39,742 nt of DNA from JAQVUB01 sp033809415 (GTDB lineage: Bacteria > Verrucomicrobiota > Lentisphaeria > Oligosphaerales > Oligosphaeraceae), in the NCBI GenBank assembly GCA_033809415.1, contig JAPXLT010000006.1, forward strand, positions 1 through 39,742. The letters are read 5' to 3'. Within the stretch, counting starts at the first letter, position 1. Every line of letters begins with the position of its first letter. Of this stretch, positions 1-8,096 are shown one piece after another. Made by a program: the position numbers and the translations under genes. The notes below the pieces were generated by a model. That model had not been told where the DNA came from. It ran no database searches and saw only the letters and a list, made by a program, of their open reading frames with translations.

Positions 1-35
1 GACTTTACACGGACGACAGATCGGACGGATCGCCA

Positions 36-139
36 TGTGCCAAGGTCGGCTTTACTTTTTCAGTCGGAGGCGATATGGAGCGCCGGCGGCTCGCCGGCAT
101 GAAGCCGGCTTCCCTCTTCTATCATCGAAAAATCAAAAA
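36..139 (+). repeat. Dispersed intergenic repeat, copy A
   Basis: About 100 bp matches 38171-38276 in the same orientation with short divergent patches. The shared core contains GC-rich self-complementary sequence built on GCCGGC words (about 89-112), so the transcript would fold. It lies outside the island, so it belongs to the host chromosome. It looks like a REP- or MITE-like element. No transposase is seen. Confidence 0.65.
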
Positions 140-411
140 GTTCAAAAAAAATCTCAAAAATGAGAAAGGCTTTCAAGACCAGCAACTTGCGCATCTGGTT
201 TTTGAAAATCTTTCTCAAAAAAGAAGATTTTGGGCGATAGTAGCACGAAAAAATTTCATGGAAGTGGCTTTTTCTGCGCGAATGTGTCGTGCTTGCCATG
301 AAATTTTTTCGTGTCCATTAGTGTCTTTAGTTGTAAAAAAAACTGTCATCCAGCTTTAATGACGCATTACCCTTCTAACCGGTCCTGTTCCTGAAAATTC
401 GTGACCGCAAC

Positions 412-439
412 TTGAACAAAATGCAAATTGCAGTATAGT
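412..439 (+). promoter_or_regulatory. Probable promoter of tRNA-Ser
   Basis: A -35-like TTGAAC (412-417) and a -10-like TATAGT (434-439) are separated by 16 bp and lie 23 bp before the mature tRNA 5' end. This fits a sigma-70-type promoter. Confidence 0.55.
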
Positions 440-461
440 ATTCCCAATGACTCAAAAAACC

Positions 462-565
<104 letters not shown>

Positions 566-568
<3 letters not shown>

Positions 569-610
569 CAGAAGAAACAGTACCGTTTAGTACCGTTTCT
601 TCTGTTTTTT
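566..610 (+). terminator. Island-supplied terminator for tRNA-Ser
   Basis: A perfect 13-bp inverted repeat (566-578 with 595-607) encloses a 16-nt loop and ends in a run of six T (605-610). It lies 12 bp after the encoded CCA, where the host tRNA would otherwise have its own terminator, now found beyond attR at 34056. The loop contains the two arm-type sites. Confidence 0.7.
579..598 (+). promoter_or_regulatory. Integrase arm-type sites, left end (two AGTACCGTTT)
   Basis: Two tandem copies of the 10-mer AGTACCGTTT. The same word recurs as tandem pairs near the right end (33866-33885 and 33897-33916) and as a variant at 33830. Short tandem direct repeats just inside both att cores are typical of the arm sites bound by the N-terminal domain of tyrosine integrases. 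No function has been shown for them here. Confidence 0.6.
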
Positions 611-666
611 AGCGCGGTTCGCCTCATTTTAGTCTGGATCAGACAAAGACAAAATGAGGTGAAAAA

Positions 667-1995
667 ATGGGTAGAAGAAAAAAGTCCGTTATGGCAAGTG
701 AAAAGTTTGACATCGGTTCTCTCTATCAAAAGTCTCCGAATGACAATTATTATTTCCGATATCAAATCAATAACAAGCGCAAGAGCATCAGCCTGCGCAC
801 CAAAAATTATACTGAAGCCAAGGCGAAGGCTCTGAAGCTGCTTCCTGTCATTCGCTCCACCAGCGCAGAGGTGCTTGCTGCGCACGTAAGCACTGCAAGA
901 AGCCTTGAACCCCCAAAAGAGACACTGCCTTTATCCGAAGCCTGGGATATGTATTCCAAGCAGCCTAATCGGGCTACCCCGGCAACCGTGAGTGAGCAGC
1001 TTTCCTATCAGAGTACCTTTGAAGAATTTGTAAATTTCATTGACGATCCGCTGCGTCTCATCCATGAAATTACTTACGAGGATGCTCTCGGTTTTGCCGA
1101 GTATCTAAAGCCCCAAGGGCTAGCCGTTGACACCCACAACCGTAAGATCAAGCGGCTCAGGAAAATATTCGAAGTCCTTAAAAAGTATTGCCACAAGACT
1201 GAGAGTCCCTTCAAGTCCCCCAGTCTGTTGCGAAAGACACGTGAAGAACAGAATCAGGCAGTCAGACGCCTTGCTTTCTCCCGGGAGCAAGTGCAGCAGA
1301 TATTGCAAGTGCTTGATGATCCTACAAAAAAGGTTATTAACAAAGACGAAGTAAAAATCATATATTTTTTAGGCATCTATACCGGACAGCGCCTGAAAGA
1401 TTGCGTCCTGCTGCGCTGGAACCGCATCTATCTAAATCGACGGATAATCGAGGTGAAACAGTTCAAAACCGGCAAGGAGGTGAACCTGCCGATTGCTCAA
1501 CCGTTATATGACGTCCTGCTTGAAGCGCAGAAATTCAAAAAAAACGATAGCGACTACGTGTGCCCAAAAATTGCTGAGCGCTATAGCCGATGTGATAAGC
1601 GGGGAAAAAATATTGGGGCAGGTTTGGTGAACATAGATATTCTGCGAGTTATCAAGTGGGCCGGCATAGAAACTTCAGTCAAAGTGGAAGGGCGCAAGAA
1701 GGCGGTGACGGTATATGGCTTTCATTCCCTGCGCCATAGCTTCGCCTCATACTGCGCAGAGGCCGGAGTCCCAAAGGCAGTAGTTCTTTCAATTCTGGGC
1801 ACCGACTCCGACATAGTCGACAAATATTACACCCACATAAGTGAAGAAGCGCAGCACAGAGCCATGACCGCAATAGCAGGGGAAATCGGCACGCTCTCAC
1901 CGGCTGATAAAATTAACCGAACCATGGCATATATCAACACGCTTCCGAACAACGATCACCTGCAGGAAATAAAGCGGTTGTTGATTGAAGATTAA
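667..1995 (+). CDS. int: Tyrosine recombinase / phage-type integrase
   Basis: This 442-aa protein would catalyse integration and excision at the tRNA-Ser att site. An N-terminal arm-binding region (about 15-65), a SAM-like core-binding domain (about 90-185) and a C-terminal catalytic domain (about 205-400) follow the usual order. Visible catalytic residues are Arg242 (TGQR), Lys near 267-270, His353/Arg356 (HSLRH) and nucleophile Tyr388 (YYTH). The second conserved His/Trp, normally in an LGH-type motif, appears as LGT at 377-379. The start follows GAGGTGAAAAA. It is the gene next to attL and points inward, as is usual for tRNA-targeted islands. Confidence 0.93.
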   Translation: MGRRKKSVMASEKFDIGSLYQKSPNDNYYFRYQINNKRKSISLRTKNYTEAKAKALKLLPVIRSTSAEVLAAHVSTARSLEPPKETLPLSEAWDMYSKQPNRATPATVSEQLSYQSTFEEFVNFIDDPLRLIHEITYEDALGFAEYLKPQGLAVDTHNRKIKRLRKIFEVLKKYCHKTESPFKSPSLLRKTREEQNQAVRRLAFSREQVQQILQVLDDPTKKVINKDEVKIIYFLGIYTGQRLKDCVLLRWNRIYLNRRIIEVKQFKTGKEVNLPIAQPLYDVLLEAQKFKKNDSDYVCPKIAERYSRCDKRGKNIGAGLVNIDILRVIKWAGIETSVKVEGRKKAVTVYGFHSLRHSFASYCAEAGVPKAVVLSILGTDSDIVDKYYTHISEEAQHRAMTAIAGEIGTLSPADKINRTMAYINTLPNNDHLQEIKRLLIED

Positions 1996-2441
1996 AGGAC
2001 CCGAACATGGTACGTAAAAACGCATTATTTTTCAATATGTTGTTTTAATGTTGTTTAGTATGTTGTTTTAATGTTGTTTAGTATGTTGTTTTAATTTTAC
2101 TGCGGTGATTATAGAAGAATTAAGCGCATTGATTTTAATGAATTATCCGCTTTTCTGAACCTGTTTCAGGCAAGGTGCTTTTCAGGATTTTGCCTATGCC
2201 TTGTCCATCAATTTACAAACATGTTTACGGCACTTTGTCTTCCCACGCCGTTTTTCTTTTGTTATGGCCATTATACAAAGCTGAAGTGCTGTTGGTTGAT
2301 GATAGTTCAGCAGGTTGTAAAAAATGACCAGGAACATTAAAGTATTTTGCATGAAGCAAATCAATACTCGACTAAGCTATGTTGCCATGAGGCACACTGG
2401 GAAAAATTATTTTCTTTTGTGCTCAAAAGAAAGCATTGTTG
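1996..2441. other. AT-rich gap with tandem repeat, no gene seen
   Basis: The gap between the integrase and the next gene contains the 23-bp tandem repeat at 2036-2095 and otherwise AT-rich sequence. No supported reading frame or RNA was recognised. Confidence 0.5.
2036..2095 (+). repeat. 23-bp tandem repeat, 2.6 copies
   Basis: The unit TATGTTGTTTTAATGTTGTTTAG... occurs at 2036-2058 and 2059-2081, with a partial copy at 2082-2095. The two full copies are identical. Position just downstream of int could make it an iteron-like or regulatory site, or a slippage product. Confidence 0.85.
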
Positions 2442-4121
2442 ATGCCTTACCATAAAGATCAAATTAAAGCGTTCGTGGATAATTGGCTTAATACCGCGAG
2501 AAGCCCCACGCCTCCCAATGCACAACCTGGGAATAGAGGATATTTGCTGCCTCCGGAATTTGATTCGCAACAGCTCCTGCCTGGACGTCCTATTATCATT
2601 GCCAATGACCCAGAACTAGCTTTTGTTGCGCCGTTTAAAAACCTTTCAGGAAATCATCCTCTCGTAATCCTCGTTCACGAATTCGATGACATTAGAAGTC
2701 CAATCTCCCGCCATCCTGAGTGTCCAGTTTACTGGCTTGTGGTCAACAGAGACAATGAACCCGCGTTTAATTGCTACCAACGGGCTTTCGACGAAATATT
2801 TTCTATTAATAATGCCCCTGCCTTGCGATGCATTATCGCAGCCGACATGCTACTAACCCCCAATAAAAAAATTGCCATAATCGACTCCCGGGAAATATTG
2901 AGAGACACAGTGCTAAAACTGAAAATGGAATTAAACTGGCATCGCTATACAACTGATTTGCCATCGGTACTTGGGAAACCAAAAAGATTATTGCCCGGAG
3001 AATTTTGGTTTTTCAGATTTCTTGAAACAGAAAGCAAAGCTGCATATTTCCCTGGGCTGCTTTTTCATTATTTGTGGGAATATAATCAGATCAAATTCAA
3101 TTTATTGCAATCAGCATATCAATGTTTTATTGTCCTACACCTTTATCAATCCCGTACCAAAATCAATGATCTTGTAAATATATTCCAAGCCACTCCCCGA
3201 GTGGCAGAATTAAAATACCATTTGCTGTCTAACACTGAATCGCCAGAAAAATATGATTTCCGAGGTAATTATTTTTGTTATGAAATTGACTGGCAAATCA
3301 AATGGCCTGACTCAGATATTTTTTTGCAATTAAAGAACTTGCTTGCCTCCTATCGGCCCGCCCTTCTTATCATCGACATCAATGCAAGTTTATCCGAAAA
3401 CACTGACTTGCAGCAACTGACCCAAGCTGCCCAAAAAGATGGCACTATGGTTTGGTTTTGTTGCCATGAGGGGCGTACGCCATCACCTTCATTTCCTTTC
3501 GTTGCTGCAAGAAATATAGATGTGTTTGCGGGAACGGATGAAGATAATGTCACCCATTTCAAGCTTAAAATGCGTGCTTTTAATGGAGGGCAACCTTACT
3601 TAAAGCAAATAAGTTTACCATTGCTAACAATAGAAGTTGACAGCAAATATTCTGAGCGCGTTGATAAAATTAAAGAACTTACTGTGAGAGGATGTTCTGA
3701 AAAAGAAATTGCAGAGGAGCTAAACATCACGATATACACTCTCAGACAAATCAAGCGACAGTATAAAATTCGCAAAAACCAACCGTTAAAGAAAAAACGC
3801 CGCCAGGGGATGGATCAAAAGATCATGCAGATGCATAATAAGATGCAAAAAACAATCTTCTATGGCGATCAAAAAGGTTCTGCCTCAAAGCAGGACAAAA
3901 CCCCACTCGGCAAATTCTTGTCTCTATTTTCTGGAAGACAATACCCACCAAGCAAAGGAGAAATAAAAGAAATTGCCAAAAAGTTAAAGGTAGCGCCGAG
4001 CTATGTCAACAAACGGCTGGAAATTCTAATGGAACGAGAGCTTGAAAAGCAGAGAAAACATAATCAGGAAAACGACATTGAATCGGCTGCATCGCCGCCA
4101 TCACAGGCATCACAGACATAA
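2442..4121 (+). CDS. Degenerate RepA/KaiC-like ATPase-fold protein with C-terminal HTH (tentative)
   Basis: The 559-aa protein has no clear named family. Residues about 180-215 (PGEFWFF... then ESKAA) sit where a RecA-like Walker A would be but lack GxxGxGKS. A hydrophobic strand ending in Asp (LLIID, about 305-310) followed by a His-containing strand resembles the Walker B and sensor region of plasmid RepA/AAA_25 proteins. A helix-turn-helix (about 405-440, SEKEIAEEL) and a second basic HTH-like segment (about 500-530) follow. I infer a DNA-binding protein built on an inactive ATPase fold, perhaps for replication or regulation. A TTG at 2436 is also possible; ATG 2442 is preferred. It ends near a strong terminator. 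Confidence 0.55.
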   Translation: MPYHKDQIKAFVDNWLNTARSPTPPNAQPGNRGYLLPPEFDSQQLLPGRPIIIANDPELAFVAPFKNLSGNHPLVILVHEFDDIRSPISRHPECPVYWLVVNRDNEPAFNCYQRAFDEIFSINNAPALRCIIAADMLLTPNKKIAIIDSREILRDTVLKLKMELNWHRYTTDLPSVLGKPKRLLPGEFWFFRFLETESKAAYFPGLLFHYLWEYNQIKFNLLQSAYQCFIVLHLYQSRTKINDLVNIFQATPRVAELKYHLLSNTESPEKYDFRGNYFCYEIDWQIKWPDSDIFLQLKNLLASYRPALLIIDINASLSENTDLQQLTQAAQKDGTMVWFCCHEGRTPSPSFPFVAARNIDVFAGTDEDNVTHFKLKMRAFNGGQPYLKQISLPLLTIEVDSKYSERVDKIKELTVRGCSEKEIAEELNITIYTLRQIKRQYKIRKNQPLKKKRRQGMDQKIMQMHNKMQKTIFYGDQKGSASKQDKTPLGKFLSLFSGRQYPPSKGEIKEIAKKLKVAPSYVNKRLEILMERELEKQRKHNQENDIESAASPPSQASQT

Positions 4122-4319
4122 ACCTGCAATGAATAACAAGCGTAAGTAACTGTCCAAAACATCAACCATTGTAGAGATTTGAGCTTATATATCGACCGTT
4201 TTTCACCTTCCAATACCTATGTACTGAAAAAGCGTGTGACCGCCGTTTCATTTTTGGCAGCTTTCATATCAAACCAACTCGGCATCGGTATCCACGCTGC
4301 AAACCGGATCTAAACAATC

Positions 4320-4357
4320 ATCCGGTGATTGCTTAATCCGCAATCACCGGATTTTTC
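4320..4357. terminator. Terminator between convergent genes
   Basis: A perfect 13-bp stem (4320-4332 with 4340-4352) and a 7-nt loop are followed by TTTTT on the plus strand. It lies between the end of the plus-strand 559-aa gene and the end of the minus-strand helicase, so it probably serves both. Confidence 0.8.
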
Positions 4358-4365
4358 AGCTATAG

Positions 4366-5712
4366 TTAAAGTTCATATTTGATGCTGTCGTAAAACCAAT
4401 CAACAACCGGATTGGGAATCATATCCGTTACCCGAATTTTATTATCGAGCCATAGACAATCCAAGTTTCGAATCCTTGACAGGGCTGTATACAGCTGGCC
4501 TGGCGCGAAGCAACCATTGCCCAGTTTAAGATAAATCGAGTTCAACGTCTGCCCCTGTGCCTTATGGATGGTACAGGCATAGGCAATAGCAATCGGGAAC
4601 TGTGTGAAAACACCTACTTTCTTCGCCTTAATCCGAGGTGCTTTGCCGTCGATATCAAGTTGGTATTTGTACGAAAACCATGTATTCCGGGTTACATTCA
4701 CCAACCGCCCGGAAGCAAGCTGAATCCCTATGTGATCCTGGCTGATGCAAGACACGGTGCCGATATCACCATTCACATATTCAAACCCGGAATCACAGAT
4801 ATAATCCGGCCTTCTCTTATTGGCAAGTAGCATTACCTTCGCGCCGATCTTCAACAACAGTTGTCCTTCTGTCGGATATTCATTGACCGGAAAGTTTCCG
4901 TATATTGTCGCGGGAAAAAGCATTGGTTGACCAGACAGATTTGCTAATTGCGCCCCATTTATCTGCGAAGCCAGTCTTCTGGTACCACACAAGGCCAAGG
5001 TGTTGGGACTGGCAAGGCAATCAGTATCTGGTATCTCATTGACTGCCCTTGAATTCAGGGTGTCAAGCACTGCAAAGGTGTTAGTGTTGTTTCTGATGGA
5101 GCGCAGCAAATGGCAGTATTCCGGGGAATTCTGCCTGAAGCTTTCACACAGATAGTAATTCCTGAATGCCGCCATTTGCCAAGCATTGGACATGAAGGCG
5201 TATTCACCGTTATACTGGTAATCAAGAAATTCTGCTATCTCTGCATCACTGATAACCGGGGGCAACTGCTTGAAGTCGCCAACCACTATGATTTGCCGCC
5301 CGCCGAAAGCAGGATTTCTGCTCTGCCCCAAATATGGGACTGCTCTCAATATCTGCTCTATCGAATCGAACAAATCACTGCGCACCATCGAAATCTCGTC
5401 GATTATTATTGTCGCCACAAAGGGCAGCATCCTATCCAAATGCTGGTTGATTTCAAGGCAATATCCCACGCTGCCAGGGTCAATGGCAAAAAACGAGTGA
5501 ATCGTTTGAGCCTCGCCAATGTTTCGAGCGGCCAGTCCGGTGGGTGCCAGGCATATCACGTTCCCAGAATTGGCGTGCTCTTGTACAAATTTCTTTACGA
5601 TTATGCTCTTGCCGGTTCCGGCATCTCCAAACAAAGCCACGTTTTCGCCCCTTTGCATTGCATCGTACACTTGCTGCTGCTGTGGACTTAAGTCGTAATT
5701 TATTGTATACAT
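4366..5712 (-). CDS. Pif1-like superfamily 1 DNA helicase
   Basis: The 448-aa protein should be a 5'-3' DNA helicase of the Pif1/RecD-like SF1B group. Walker A is GDAGTGKS (29-36), Walker B is IIIDEISM (102-109) and motif III is GDFKQLPP (145-152). The C-terminal part has an IHKAQGQT motif V and an LYTALSR motif VI. The protein is short and consists essentially of the helicase core. Pif1-like helicases in mobile elements usually serve element replication. It begins 5 bp after the stop of the upstream YagK-like gene, so the two are probably co-transcribed. Confidence 0.9.
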   Translation of the reverse strand: MYTINYDLSPQQQQVYDAMQRGENVALFGDAGTGKSIIVKKFVQEHANSGNVICLAPTGLAARNIGEAQTIHSFFAIDPGSVGYCLEINQHLDRMLPFVATIIIDEISMVRSDLFDSIEQILRAVPYLGQSRNPAFGGRQIIVVGDFKQLPPVISDAEIAEFLDYQYNGEYAFMSNAWQMAAFRNYYLCESFRQNSPEYCHLLRSIRNNTNTFAVLDTLNSRAVNEIPDTDCLASPNTLALCGTRRLASQINGAQLANLSGQPMLFPATIYGNFPVNEYPTEGQLLLKIGAKVMLLANKRRPDYICDSGFEYVNGDIGTVSCISQDHIGIQLASGRLVNVTRNTWFSYKYQLDIDGKAPRIKAKKVGVFTQFPIAIAYACTIHKAQGQTLNSIYLKLGNGCFAPGQLYTALSRIRNLDCLWLDNKIRVTDMIPNPVVDWFYDSIKYEL

Positions 5713-5717
5713 TGAAT

Positions 5718-6332
5718 CTACCCCCTGGAATACTGTGAAGTGCTATAAGCTTTGATATTCCTGCCAATGGGAATTTTTGTCCTTATTTTTGCCAAATAAG
5801 ACGCCACAGAAATCGCTTGTTCAAAATTTGAATGATCACCTCGCTTAATGGCCATCCCCCGCCTTAACGTGGGCAGGATATGCAGATGCATTGGCGCTGC
5901 TTGCCCATTGTAATTAAACGTGGTTTGCAAACTGTTCCGCCAATATTTCTTGACCATTATCGGATCATTGAAATAGCGGATTTTATTTCCGTTCAAAAGC
6001 AGCATCAAATGATAGTGGCAGCGTTCACTTGTTTCACCAACCTCCCTGACCCAGAGATATTCAGGGTCGAGTCCGCGGCTTTCCAGATGGCGTTTGTATG
6101 CCTCAATAAAGCTTTGAAAACAAGAATTGTCGATGCCTTCGACATCCAGCTCGACCGGAAAAGTGAATTGCATTAGTACCATCAGGCATTGGCTGTGCTT
6201 CTGTAAATATTTTTCCAGCATGTCGATGATGATGTCGAGCAGCTCCTTTGAAAACCCTTCACTTGCCTTGTACCCTTCATAAAGCCGATAACCTTCATAA
6301 CAGGGTTCTTTGTGTACAATGAATCGAACCAT
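5718..6332 (-). CDS. YagK/YfjJ, inovirus Gp2-like protein
   Basis: The 204-aa protein matches by eye the YagK_YfjJ_C / inovirus Gp2 family, found in filamentous phages and in satellite prophages. A VREVGE...HYHLMLLLNG block (95-115) carries a His-x-His pair (106, 108) as in HUH-type folds, and SYLAKIRTK (about 180) is the usual C-terminal motif. The start is set at ATG 6332, preceded by GGAGAG; the open frame extends 45 bp further upstream without a better ribosome site. A catalytic Tyr for nicking is not obvious. The pairing with a Pif1-like helicase suggests a replication module. A decayed relative lies at 31645-31840. Confidence 0.75.
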   Translation of the reverse strand: MVRFIVHKEPCYEGYRLYEGYKASEGFSKELLDIIIDMLEKYLQKHSQCLMVLMQFTFPVELDVEGIDNSCFQSFIEAYKRHLESRGLDPEYLWVREVGETSERCHYHLMLLLNGNKIRYFNDPIMVKKYWRNSLQTTFNYNGQAAPMHLHILPTLRRGMAIKRGDHSNFEQAISVASYLAKIRTKIPIGRNIKAYSTSQYSRG

Positions 6333-6464
6333 GATCTCTCCTTTTTTAATGAAATTACTATTTTGGAGATACAACATCTCCGCATAGCATCTATGCTGCT
6401 CTGTTTTAAAAAATAAGCACAGTACTCAAGGAGTTTTTGATCAGCTTGAAGAACGTAATGAATA

Positions 6465-6480
6465 GTATATAACTATATAC
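6465..6480. promoter_or_regulatory. Palindromic operator candidate in divergent intergenic region
   Basis: GTATATA (6465-6471) and TATATAC (6474-6480) form a perfect inverted repeat with a 2-nt centre. It lies between the divergent YagK-like and AlpA-like genes, a good place for a shared operator bound by the 127-aa regulator. Confidence 0.4.
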
Positions 6481-6567
6481 CCATCAGTATCTAACATGTT
6501 ATTTATCAGTTGTTGACCATGGATCTTTTTGGGATCGTTCCCGTTTAAAAATAACTGACTGCTGTGA

Positions 6568-6601
6568 TCCTATGTCCCCAGAAATATTCATCAGCATAGG
6601 A
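6568..6601 (+). promoter_or_regulatory. Hairpin covering the ribosome binding site of the AlpA-like gene
   Basis: TCCTATG (6568-6574) is complementary to CATAGGA (6595-6601). The right arm contains most of the Shine-Dalgarno TAGGAG (6597-6602) that lies 7 nt before ATG 6610. Pairing could hide the ribosome site, so the structure may tune translation. Confidence 0.35.
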
Positions 6602-6609
6602 GTACAATC

Positions 6610-6993
6610 ATGCACAGCAAAAAACTTCTCAGACCTTGCACCGTTCAACTGTTGCGAAAACTCATGAATCCGTGGGTGGATCATGGCGTCATTTACAATG
6701 TTGAAGCAAATCACATCATCAATAACCTTAACAACCTGATCAGGCACAACGAACTTATGCCGCCCATACCGCCAAAGCTGCTGACCCAGGCTGAAGTGGC
6801 TGAAATGCTCGGCTTAGGGCTATCCAACTTCAAAGCCCTTGAAAAAAAGAATACATTCCCCTTCAAACGCAGAATGCTCGGAGGCTCCGTGCGATACAGC
6901 AATCTGTCGGTAATCGAATACATAAAGTCAACTGAATTTGATGTGAAAGAGGAAGCAGACGCATCAAAAAATCAACTTTCTGAAACGGAATAG
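6610..6993 (+). CDS. AlpA/excisionase-like HTH regulator
   Basis: The 127-aa protein has a MerR-type winged helix at about 57-108: LLTQAEVAEMLGL, then a recognition segment and a GGSVRYSNLSVIEYI wing. This layout is typical of the AlpA, Xis and HTH_17 families, which regulate integrase genes or act as excisionases. The N-terminal 50 residues carry no recognised domain. Shine-Dalgarno TAGGAG precedes the ATG. It is divergent from the YagK-like/helicase operon and is the best candidate for the island's excision or operon regulator. Confidence 0.75.
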   Translation: MHSKKLLRPCTVQLLRKLMNPWVDHGVIYNVEANHIINNLNNLIRHNELMPPIPPKLLTQAEVAEMLGLGLSNFKALEKKNTFPFKRRMLGGSVRYSNLSVIEYIKSTEFDVKEEADASKNQLSETE

Positions 6994-7029
6994 AAGCCTA
7001 TCAGCAAGAAGCAGATCAAGTTTTGAAAT

Positions 7030-7066
7030 AAAAAATGTCTTGCACTGAATCAACAGTGCAAGACAT
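7030..7066 (-). terminator. Terminator of the small membrane protein gene
   Basis: A perfect 13-bp stem (7035-7047 with 7054-7066) with a 6-nt loop. Read on the minus strand it is followed by TTTTTT, so it terminates the minus-strand gene at 7132-7563. It may also block read-through from the convergent AlpA-like gene. Confidence 0.8.
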
Positions 7067-7131
7067 CAATGCACGAAAAATAATTGCTGAATATTAACGT
7101 CCCAGCTTTACTGTGCGTTATTTTGTTTTAC

Positions 7132-7563
7132 TTAATCTATCTGTTTAGGGGGCTGTGGTGTTTGTTTTCTATTAGAAAAAGCACGAAACAAAAACAAACA
7201 TCCGATGGATATAAGCACCACACAAAGCCATAATGGATATGCGTCAACATATTCTATATAAGAAGATTTGCCGGTTGCGGCACCTGCAACACCACCGACT
7301 CCTGCCCCGACGGCCGATGCTAAAATAATCAATGGAACTCCCGCTGGTATTCCGAAACCAGTTCCACATGCAACAATACCAATCCCTCCTACAAGTGCTG
7401 CTGCGCCTCCACCAAGTACGCCACCACTCACCGCGCCAATGGCCGCATTTCTTCCTTTGGTTCCTTCATGTACAACCGCAAGGCGTTGTGTAGCCATGAA
7501 GATTCCAGCATATAACAAAATGCCACCAAGTAGTAGCGATTTCCATGATCGGACAAATTTCAT
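7132..7563 (-). CDS. Small glycine-zipper membrane protein
   Basis: This 143-aa protein is unrecognised. It has a hydrophobic helix at 9-24, a long Gly/Ala-rich stretch at about 41-100 with repeated GxxxG spacing, and a last membrane helix at 108-130 followed by a basic, proline-containing tail. Glycine zippers are seen in membrane channels, lysis proteins and toxins, but no function can be assigned. The start at ATG 7563 follows a strong AAGGAG; the frame is open 63 bp further upstream. It is monocistronic with its own terminator. Two other glycine-zipper proteins occur in the island (28776-31339). Confidence 0.7.
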   Translation of the reverse strand: MKFVRSWKSLLLGGILLYAGIFMATQRLAVVHEGTKGRNAAIGAVSGGVLGGGAAALVGGIGIVACGTGFGIPAGVPLIILASAVGAGVGGVAGAATGKSSYIEYVDAYPLWLCVVLISIGCLFLFRAFSNRKQTPQPPKQID

Positions 7564-8096
7564 GTTTTTCTCCTTGCGTTTGGCAAACATGTATCCCCAA
7601 TAATCAGTAATATTATTGGACTTCACTTTTTTATCAAGTCATTTTTTATCGATATGCGATTTGCGCGATTTTGAAATAGACTTGCAAGAAAAAAATGTTT
7701 CGAAAAGTTCCGATGCTAAGTGAATATCCGGAATAAGGAATTACATTTACACGATAATCGGCGAACTGGGCTACCCGAGACTCTACGAGTGCGAAACATT
7801 GGTCGTCACGCTGGCAGACGGGGAGCGTGGTGCCGACGATGATGTACGTGATGCAGAAGCTGCCGAAAGGGGCGAAGGTGATCCCAGGCGGAGACTGACG
7901 ACAATGCTCCACTGACGATTCACTAAATCGGAACAGGTCGAGACCTTACTCAAACTCGGTGACCTCTCCGAACTCAGAGAGAAAATCGACGACTGCGTCG
8001 CATACCACCGTGACCGGGAAGGGGAGCTGAGTTCGGCGGCACGGTGGAACCCGGCAGCACCAGCCCCAGCGGCAAGCAATAGAAAACAGAGGATTT
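7564..8096. other. Intergenic region with short coding-like remnants
   Basis: No intact gene is seen. From about 7740 to 7915 the plus strand reads about 55 codons without a stop (IIGELGYPRLYE...), with no recognised start or family. From 7920 to 8090 another open stretch runs up to hsdM. Composition becomes GC-rich at about 7780, which probably marks the left edge of the restriction-module insertion. An AGAGGA ribosome site for hsdM ends the region. Confidence 0.4.

Larger units (their letters stand above)
1..461. other. Intergenic region left of tRNA-Ser, no gene seen
   Basis: No credible gene is seen. The region holds one copy of a dispersed host repeat (36-139), AT-rich low-complexity sequence (120-260), a short stretch near 310-345 resembling one at 39404-39440, and the tRNA promoter. 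The open frame beginning inside the repeat is also produced by the second repeat copy near 38211, so it is an artefact of the repeat. Confidence 0.6.

Noticed and set aside
75..359. Open frame of 94 codons (MERRRLAGMKP...)
   Set aside because: It starts inside a dispersed repeat and the same start recurs in the second copy near 38211. No ribosome site or protein character is seen.
7738..7751. ATTACATTTAC shared between 7741 and about 19499, possible borders of the restriction module
   Set aside because: Only 11 bp match, with different flanks; too short to claim a repeat.
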